Position numbers and translations under genes: made by a program. A stretch of 64,000 nt of DNA from contig JAVCCG010000017.1 of assembly GCA_030765605.1 (NCBI GenBank), positions 1-64,000 on the forward strand. Direction: 5' to 3'. Shown here piece after piece: positions 58,559 to 64,000 of the stretch. This DNA is from Candidatus Alcyoniella australis (lineage in GTDB: Bacteria; Lernaellota; Lernaellaia; JAVCCG01; Alcyoniellaceae). The notes under the pieces were generated by a model. That model saw only the letters and a list, made by a program, of their open reading frames with translations, was not told the DNA's origin and made no database searches. The first letter of the stretch is position 1; each line of letters starts with the position of its first letter.

Positions 58559-59755
58559 CTATTCAACTTCCGCGCCGAGCATTTTGCGAATGCCGCGCAC
58601 AGCCTGTTTGATTCGTGGTTCGTTTTCGACCAGGGCGAAGCGCACGTAGCCCTCGCCGAACTCGCCGAAGCCGATGCCCGGGCTGGCCGCCACTTTGGCC
58701 TCGGCCACCAGCCGTTTGCAAAAGGCCAGCGAACCCTCGTCGCGGTACTGCTCGGGAATCTGAGCCCAGACGAACATCGTGCCGCGCGGCTTATCCACCG
58801 GCCAACCGGCGCGCACCAGCCCGTCGCACAGCGCGTCGCGCCGCGAGCGATAGGTCTCGACGATCCCGCGCGTCACCTCGGGGTCGGAGCGCAACGCGAT
58901 CACTGCCGCGATCTGGATCGGCTGAAATACTCCGTAATCCAGGTAGCTCTTCATGCGGCCCAGGGCCGCGATCATCTGCTTGTTGCCCACGGCGAAGCCC
59001 ACGCGCCAGCCGGGCATGTTGTAACTCTTGGACAGCGAGTAGAACTCCACGCCCACGTCCTTGGCCCCGGGCACCTGCATCAGGCTCGGAGCCCGGCCCT
59101 CGAACATCAGATCAGCGTAGGCGAAATCGTGGATCAGCATCACCTGGTTGCGCCGCGCCCAATCGACCAGCCGTTCGAAGAACTCGAGGTCGACCATCGC
59201 CGCGGTCGGGTTGTGCGGGAAGCTGAAGATCAGCGCCTTGGGCTTGGGCCAGGTAGTGCGGCCGGCCTCGAGCAGGTCGGCGAAGAAGTCGCGGTCCGGG
59301 CCGATCGGCACCGAGCGGATGTTGCCGCCGGCGATGCCCACCGAGTAGATGTGGATCGGGTAGGTTGGGTTGGGCACGAACACTACGTCCTCGGGTCCGA
59401 TGCAGGCCAGCACCAGGTGCGCCAGCCCTTCCTTGGAGCCAATGGTGACGATCGCCTCGTGCTCGGGGTCGATATCTACGTCGTAGCGCTCGGAGTAGTG
59501 CTCCGCGATTTGGTTGCGCAGGCCGGGGATCCCCTTGCTCATCGAGTAGCGGTGGTTCTTGGTTTCACGCACGGCCTCGACCAGCCGCTCGACAATGTGC
59601 GGCGGCGTGGAGCCGTCGGGGTTGCCCATTCCGAGGTTGATGATGTCGTCGCCGGCGCGGCGTGCGGCCATCATCTGCTGCACTACCTCGGAGAAGACGT
59701 AGGGTGGCAGACGCCGCATGCGGTGGAATCGTTCGGAGAGCCAGTTGTCGGTCAT
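58559..59755 (-). CDS. Class I/II aminotransferase (AlaC-like)
   Basis: A 398-aa PLP enzyme with [29 protein letters not shown], the PLP-Lys [15 protein letters not shown] and the C-terminal [18 protein letters not shown]. The close relatives are glutamate-pyruvate (AlaC) and LL-diaminopimelate transaminases. Proximity to alanine dehydrogenase in the window supports alanine metabolism. ATG 59755 starts 6 bp after the M18 stop. Confidence 0.87.
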   Translation of the reverse strand: MTDNWLSERFHRMRRLPPYVFSEVVQQMMAARRAGDDIINLGMGNPDGSTPPHIVERLVEAVRETKNHRYSMSKGIPGLRNQIAEHYSERYDVDIDPEHEAIVTIGSKEGLAHLVLACIGPEDVVFVPNPTYPIHIYSVGIAGGNIRSVPIGPDRDFFADLLEAGRTTWPKPKALIFSFPHNPTAAMVDLEFFERLVDWARRNQVMLIHDFAYADLMFEGRAPSLMQVPGAKDVGVEFYSLSKSYNMPGWRVGFAVGNKQMIAALGRMKSYLDYGVFQPIQIAAVIALRSDPEVTRGIVETYRSRRDALCDGLVRAGWPVDKPRGTMFVWAQIPEQYRDEGSLAFCKRLVAEAKVAASPGIGFGEFGEGYVRFALVENEPRIKQAVRGIRKMLGAEVE

Positions 59756-59761
59756 CGGCGC

Positions 59762-61171
59762 TCAGCCCCGCTCGAAGAACGTGCGGTACGCCTGGTAGGT
59801 GGCGTAGAGGTCGGCCTTGCTCACCAGCTCGAACGGGCTGTGCATCGAGAGCAGCGCCGGGCCGCAGTCGAGCACCTCCGGGCCGTGCAGCGCCACGAAC
59901 TTGGCGATCGTGCCGCCGCCCCCGAGGTCGACGCGTCCCATGCCCGCCGCCTGCCAGGGGACTTTGCCGGTATTGAGGATCCGCCGCACCTTGCCCAGGA
60001 ACTCGGCCGAGGCGTCCGACGCGCCGGACTTGCCGCGCGAGCCGGTGTACTTGGTCAGCACCACGCCGTTGCCGATCAGCGCGGCGTTGCGCTTATCGTG
60101 GACTTCGGGCCAACCCGGATCGAGGGCTGCCGTCACATCGGCCGAGAGCACCTCGGAGGCCGCCAGCAGTCGGCGCAGTCCGCGCTCGGAATCGTCCCCG
60201 CCCTTGATCCGCAGCAGCTCGCCGAGGAACTCGAGCCAGAAACGACCCTGGGCACCGGTGTTGCCCTCGGAACCGATCTCCTCCTTGTCGAACAGCAGCG
60301 TGGCGATGTTGCGGCCCGAGCGCTTGGCGTCGATCAGTGCGCGCAGACCGGTGTAGGCGCAGCAGCGGTCGTCGTGCCCATAGCCGCCGATCAGCTCGCC
60401 GTCGAATCCAACGTCCACGGCCTTGCCCGCGGGCACGGCCTCGAGCTCGGCGCTGATCAGGTCCTCCTCGACCATGCCGTAGCGCTCGTTGAGCAGCGCG
60501 AGCACCGCGAGCTTGATGCGGTCTTTGCCCGTGCAATCGGGGTAGGGCGCGTGGCCTACGATCAGGTTGAGTTTCTCAGCGGGGAACGCCTCGGGTACGC
60601 GCTGGCGGTTCTGGTCCTGGCTCAGGTGCGGCAGCAGATCACTGACGCACAGCACTGGTTCGCCCGGCTCGTCGCCGATGCTGACCTCGACCGCATCGCC
60701 GTTGGCCAGCAGCACCACGCCTTGCAGCGCCAGCGGTCGCGCCATCCATTGGTACTTTTTAATTCCGCCGTAGTAGTGGGTCTTGAACAGACCGAGGTTC
60801 GACTCCTCGTACAGCGGATTGCCCTTGAGATCGAGGCGCGGCGAGTCGATGTGCGCGCCGACCATCAGCATTCGATCCAGGCTCTTGCCATCGATCCGCG
60901 CGGCGAGCACGCACTTGTCGCGGTAGACCTGATAGACCTTGCCGCTCCCGGAGGATTTGTCCAGACGCGTAAATCCGGCCTGATCCAAAATCTCGGCCAC
61001 CCGGCGCGCGGCCAGCCGCTCGGTCTTGGACGCGTCGAGGAACGAGACGTAATCCTTGGCAAGGCTATGGGCCTTGTCGATTCCGGCGCGGCCCAGCAGA
61101 TCCCAGGCGCTGGCGGTTTCGTGGGTGTACTTCTTCAGCAGTTCGTCGGCTTTTTGTTTGCTCTTTGCCAT
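59762..61171 (-). CDS. M18-family metallo-aminopeptidase
   Basis: A 469-aa enzyme with the binuclear zinc ligands in GAHIDSPRLDLK, DDRCCAYTGL, LFDKEEIGSEGNTG and LSMHSPFELVSKAD. It trims acidic or other N-terminal residues in the cytoplasm. ATG 61171 is 10 bp downstream of the lipoprotein gene and 6 bp precede the aminotransferase start, so they form an operon. Confidence 0.9.
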   Translation of the reverse strand: MAKSKQKADELLKKYTHETASAWDLLGRAGIDKAHSLAKDYVSFLDASKTERLAARRVAEILDQAGFTRLDKSSGSGKVYQVYRDKCVLAARIDGKSLDRMLMVGAHIDSPRLDLKGNPLYEESNLGLFKTHYYGGIKKYQWMARPLALQGVVLLANGDAVEVSIGDEPGEPVLCVSDLLPHLSQDQNRQRVPEAFPAEKLNLIVGHAPYPDCTGKDRIKLAVLALLNERYGMVEEDLISAELEAVPAGKAVDVGFDGELIGGYGHDDRCCAYTGLRALIDAKRSGRNIATLLFDKEEIGSEGNTGAQGRFWLEFLGELLRIKGGDDSERGLRRLLAASEVLSADVTAALDPGWPEVHDKRNAALIGNGVVLTKYTGSRGKSGASDASAEFLGKVRRILNTGKVPWQAAGMGRVDLGGGGTIAKFVALHGPEVLDCGPALLSMHSPFELVSKADLYATYQAYRTFFERG

Positions 61172-61181
61172 TTTCAGAATC

Positions 61182-61985
61182 CTATTCGCAGGCCGTAGCG
61201 CGCATCAGCAGTTCGGCCTCGAGTTGGTTGCTCACCGCTCCCAGGGCGTCGGCGACCTGTACGCTGAACTGTGACGACGACTCCGCGGGCGCGGTTTCGG
61301 TCAGGGTTACCTCAAGCTCCAGAGTTCCCTCGGTCTGTTCCAGATCCGGGGAGATGATGAACGGATTAATGCTTCCTTCATCGATGATGACCAGAATCAT
61401 CCCACCGCCGAGATTGCCGTCGAGATCGGCGAAATCGACCAGCATCGTGCTGGTGCTGCCCACCAGATTGCACACCGGGTTGGGATCGAAGCGCAGGTTG
61501 CTGATCGAGGGTGTGCGGTTGGCCGGGGCCACCTCGAACGTCGCCTCGAGTACGTTGCTTTGGTTACCCGCGGCGTCGACGATCCAGACGGCTAGTAGAT
61601 GCTCACCAGGTTGCGCGTCCTCGGCCGGCAGCACATTGGACATCAGCTCGCCCTCGCCGCGCTCCTCGTGGATGATCGTCACCGGCTCGCGCTCCACCGT
61701 ATCCACTGCCGCGTGAATCGATCCGCCGATCAGGTCGGCATCGGGATCAACGAAATGGATCACGAAGTTCAGCGCGCCGCCCTGTGGCACCTGCTCGGGG
61801 TAGGTGATCAACTCCGAGATCTGCGGCGCACTGTAGTCGTCGTCATCGTCGTCGTCGATGTCGTCGTCCTGGTCGTCGTCATCATCATCATCGTCGTCGC
61901 CGCTATCCGCGCAGGCTGCCAGCAGCAGCGCGGTTAGGGCGATAGCGAGCAGAATGCGCCAAAGTGTGATGCGTGTTGTTTTCAC
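61182..61985 (-). CDS. Asp-rich lipoprotein
   Basis: A 267-aa lipoprotein (lipobox LAAC, Cys25). Residues 30-50 are almost all Asp, with one Gln and one Ile. Two beta-rich, Ig-like segments (FVIHFVDPDADLIGG and TMLVDFADLDGNLGG) repeat with the same length, so the mature part looks like tandem domains. Unknown role. The ATG overlaps the stop of the 87-aa gene (ATGA). Confidence 0.72.
   Translation of the reverse strand: MKTTRITLWRILLAIALTALLLAACADSGDDDDDDDDDQDDDIDDDDDDDYSAPQISELITYPEQVPQGGALNFVIHFVDPDADLIGGSIHAAVDTVEREPVTIIHEERGEGELMSNVLPAEDAQPGEHLLAVWIVDAAGNQSNVLEATFEVAPANRTPSISNLRFDPNPVCNLVGSTSTMLVDFADLDGNLGGGMILVIIDEGSINPFIISPDLEQTEGTLELEVTLTETAPAESSSQFSVQVADALGAVSNQLEAELLMRATACE
61837..61902. 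repeat. GAC/GAT triplet tract
   Basis: GTC/ATC triplets on the plus strand encode the Asp linker of the lipoprotein at 61182-61985. It could slip during replication. Confidence 0.6.
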
Positions 61986-62245
61986 CAGATGTCCGATGGG
62001 ATGTCGCCGTTGGCCGCCAGTAGCAGGTCGACCAGGGCGTCGTTAAAGAAGTTGTGCGAGTCGTTGATCGAACGCGCCGTCTGCGAGGCGTAGAACTTGC
62101 GACCCTGGGCGATCTCGTCGGCCAGCGCCTCGAACAGATTGTCGCGGCGGATGCCGCTGCGCACCCTGGGACCGTTGTAGAGCAGGATGTCCGAGACGAT
62201 GCCCCGCGCCAGCTCGCGCGCCTTGGAAGGATTGTCGATGGTCAT
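61982..62245 (-). CDS. Small protein of unknown function
   Basis: An 87-aa charged helical protein (DNPSKARELARGIVSDILLYNG, then NLFEALADEI and NDALVDLLLAANGDI). I do not recognise it. It overlaps the lipoprotein gene and the HtrA-like gene by 4 bp each, so all three are translationally coupled. Confidence 0.65.
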   Translation of the reverse strand: MTIDNPSKARELARGIVSDILLYNGPRVRSGIRRDNLFEALADEIAQGRKFYASQTARSINDSHNFFNDALVDLLLAANGDIPSDIW

Positions 62246-63606
62246 TTGACCTCCACCGCGACCATCCGCCGCTCGCCGTCGCGCACGCTCTCAAACAGCA
62301 CGCTGGTGCCCGGCGCGCGGCTCCACAACAGCGTGGCCAGCTGCTCGGGCCGGTTGATCGGAAAGCCATCGGCCTTTTCGATCACGTCGCCCACCTGCAG
62401 GTCCACGGCCTGCTGCACGGTGGCCGGATCGATCTTTACGACCATCACGCCGCCGCTTTGGTCCAGTCCCTCGGGCATTGCCACTACGCTGATCCCGATC
62501 AAGGCCTCGGTGCCCTGCGGCCACTGCGATTCGTAGAGCCGGTAGTCGTCCGGCGCGGGCAGCAGACGAGCATTAAGCTCGTTGGGCTGACCGTGGCGCA
62601 CCAGCTCGATCTGCACCTCGGAGTAGGGCGGGATGCGCGAGATCAGCCGCTGCAGCGAATGGAAGTCGTCGATCGGCTCGGAGTTCACCGCGGTCAGCAT
62701 GTCGCCGGGAATAATTCCCGCTTTAGCCGCCGGTGTTCCCGGCCGCGCCTCGGTTACCATTACCGCGCCGCCGCGCTGCTTGCCTCGCGCCCGCGCCTGG
62801 CCCGGAGTAAGGCTTGAGCCGGAGAGCCCAAGGAACGAACGGCGGACTTTACCGCCGGAGGCGAGCTGAGCCGCGACCCACCTACACGTATCCAGCGGCA
62901 CGGCGTAGCCCACACCCTGGCGCGTACCCAATCTGGTCAGCAGCCCGATCACGCGGCCGTCGAGGGTCAGCAGCGGCCCGCCGGCCAGCTCGTCGATCAC
63001 CGCGATGTTGGTCTGGATAAAGGTTTCGTAACCATCGTACCCCTCGGGCAACCGGCCCGAGGCGAGCACCACGCCGTGAGCCATGCTGCGTCCGCCGGAG
63101 AGTATCCCGCCCACGCCCACCACCCAGCGTCCCGGCTGGGGCGTCACGCTTCCGGCCAAATCGGGAACGGGCAGTTCCTCTCCCGCGTCGACCTTTAGCA
63201 GCGCCAAATCGCAAAGCTCGTCGATGCCCACAAGCTCGGCGGGCAGCTCGCGGCCGTCGGGCAGCTCGACAAACGTCGCCAGGTTGCCCTCGACCTGATG
63301 CGCGGTGGTCAGGATCAGCCCCTGGGGGTCGATCGCCATGCCCGAGCCCAGGCGCAACGCCGAAGCGCTGCCGGTCTGCAAGGCCACGGATCCGGGCTGC
63401 TCGATCGCGACCTGCTGAATGTGGCGCGTGCGCACCAGCACCACGGAGGGCGCGACGAATCCGGCGACGTCGATGATCCGCGCCTCCAGGTCGTCCAGAC
63501 CCGGCGCGGGCGGCATCAGCGGCTGGACCACCGGCGGCGGCGCGGGCTCGCAGCCCGCCGTCAGTGCCAGTAGCGTAATAATCAATGCGAAAACGAGCTT
63601 GTTCAC
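62242..63606 (-). CDS. HtrA/DegP-like lipoprotein lacking the catalytic serine (pseudoprotease)
   Basis: A protein of about 454 aa: lipobox TAGC, a trypsin-like domain with His (TTAHQVEG) and Asp (ELCDLALLK), then two PDZ domains (about 245-330 and 360-450; GSEPIDDFHSL and GDVIEKADGFPINRPEQ). The usual GNSGGPL becomes ELAGGPL, so the catalytic Ser is Ala (codon at 62983-62985). It probably binds but does not cut substrates. GTG 63606 (GAGGA upstream) gives a clean signal peptide; ATG 63627 is the alternative. Confidence 0.82.
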   Translation of the reverse strand: MNKLVFALIITLLALTAGCEPAPPPVVQPLMPPAPGLDDLEARIIDVAGFVAPSVVLVRTRHIQQVAIEQPGSVALQTGSASALRLGSGMAIDPQGLILTTAHQVEGNLATFVELPDGRELPAELVGIDELCDLALLKVDAGEELPVPDLAGSVTPQPGRWVVGVGGILSGGRSMAHGVVLASGRLPEGYDGYETFIQTNIAVIDELAGGPLLTLDGRVIGLLTRLGTRQGVGYAVPLDTCRWVAAQLASGGKVRRSFLGLSGSSLTPGQARARGKQRGGAVMVTEARPGTPAAKAGIIPGDMLTAVNSEPIDDFHSLQRLISRIPPYSEVQIELVRHGQPNELNARLLPAPDDYRLYESQWPQGTEALIGISVVAMPEGLDQSGGVMVVKIDPATVQQAVDLQVGDVIEKADGFPINRPEQLATLLWSRAPGTSVLFESVRDGERRMVAVEVK

Positions 63607-63654
63607 GTAATCCAGTCCTCGGATCATCGAAGCTATCGGATGCTCTCGGGCATG

Positions 63655-64000
63655 TCAAACAGGGGTGGGGGGGACGCCGCGTCCGCGGATTCGACCTTTG
63701 AACGGCAGTAGCAGCCGACTGCGTCGGCGCAGCTTGCGTACCTGCGCAAGGTGTAGCAGCGCCTCGCGTTCGCCGGCCTCGATGTAGTCCTCGATCCGGC
63801 CGAAGTCGGCCCAGTGGATGCCTCCCACCTCGGGTCTGAGCACCAGGTCGGCCCTGTCCAGCTCCTGGTTGCGCAGGGCGTACTTGGCGATCTCGTTGGC
63901 GCGATAGATCACCTCCAGCGAACGTTTGGTCGGCGCGACAGTCGAAAGATCGGCCGAGACGTCGACCGCGATCACTCTGCTGGCCCCCAGCCGCCGGGCC
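63655..64000 (-). CDS. Patatin-like phospholipase (C-terminal end only; 5' end beyond window)
   Basis: A partial 114-residue C-terminus. ARRLGASRVIAVDVSAD and the DLVLRPEVGGIHWADF, IEDYIEAGE segments match the last part of patatin-like (RssA-type) proteins; the catalytic Ser and Asp lie beyond the right edge. It reads in from the right edge in frame without a stop. Adjacent in orientation to the HtrA-like gene. Confidence 0.75.
   Translation of the reverse strand, partial: ARRLGASRVIAVDVSADLSTVAPTKRSLEVIYRANEIAKYALRNQELDRADLVLRPEVGGIHWADFGRIEDYIEAGEREALLHLAQVRKLRRRSRLLLPFKGRIRGRGVPPTPV

Noticed and set aside
59129-61198. 689-aa open frame on the plus strand
   Set aside because: It lies antisense to the aminotransferase and M18 peptidase genes, which have clear motifs and ribosome sites.

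Overview
The window is 64 kb of uniformly GC-rich DNA, densely packed with genes on both strands. It looks like a Gram-negative, at least partly anaerobic bacterium. Supporting signs are a FadL-type outer-membrane protein, many lipoproteins, an HtrA-like protein, a multihaem c-type cytochrome, a ferredoxin-bearing MinD-type ATPase with a NifX-like protein, KorAB 2-oxoacid:ferredoxin oxidoreductase, tyrosine phenol-lyase and a probable selenoprotein. The style (sigma54 regulators, long run-on operons joined by ATGA overlaps, lipoproteins with long Asp runs behind the lipobox) is delta-proteobacterium-like or from an uncultivated neighbour lineage. I cannot name a species. One stretch (about 28.9-30.7 kb) is visibly lower in GC and carries a restriction-modification pair.

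Layout. 1-4.4 kb: a leftward redox/metal cluster (MinD-ferredoxin ATPase, octahaem cytochrome, zinc-ribbon protein, DUF5320 protein, NifX-like protein) facing a PAS-sigma54 activator, with paired operator-like dyads between them. 4.5-6.6 kb: ATP-PPase part of GMP synthase, TspO, and a peroxiredoxin-like lipoprotein whose active-site Cys codon is UGA followed by a SECIS-like hairpin. 6.7-13.2 kb: Asp-rich beta-propeller lipoprotein, FadL-like porin and Ig-repeat lipoprotein around a Fur-box-like site. 13.3-21.3 kb: small membrane proteins, then a glycan cluster (GT39, pyruvyl transferase with an apparent ATT start, two GT2, one B12-binding radical SAM). 21.4-28.9 kb: MTA phosphorylase, RlmN, CAP-domain protein, lipoprotein hydrolase, PfkB kinase, rhomboid-TPR. 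28.9-30.6 kb: R-M island. 30.7-38.3 kb: zinc-ribbon/TPR/propeller protein, MutS2, tRNA-Arg, alanine dehydrogenase, SCP2 protein. 38.5-41 kb: metK-ahcY behind a consensus promoter. 41-46.6 kb: UbiA prenyltransferase, YfhO-like protein, geranylgeranyl reductase and a transporter-like protein in one run. 46.8-54 kb: TsaC-like protein, thioredoxin reductase, SDR, nuclease, then korA-korB-tpl. 54-57.4 kb: lipoprotein, phosphatase-family lipoprotein, then a 600-bp repeat region. 57.4-64 kb: Rho-N-like small protein, transaldolase, alanine-type aminotransferase, M18 peptidase, Asp-rich lipoprotein, HtrA-like pseudoprotease and a partial patatin.

Functional links. MtnP, MetK and AhcY cover methyl-cycle salvage. 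TPL makes pyruvate, phenol and ammonia from tyrosine and is translationally coupled to KorAB, suggesting amino-acid fermentation. Alanine dehydrogenase and an AlaC-like aminotransferase fit the same nitrogen economy. UbiA plus geranylgeranyl reductase suggests a partly saturated prenyl quinone or lipid. The strongest unusual items are the selenoprotein, the sigma54-linked redox cluster with its operators, the intergenic repeat family, the Ser-to-Ala HtrA homologue and the ATT start codon.
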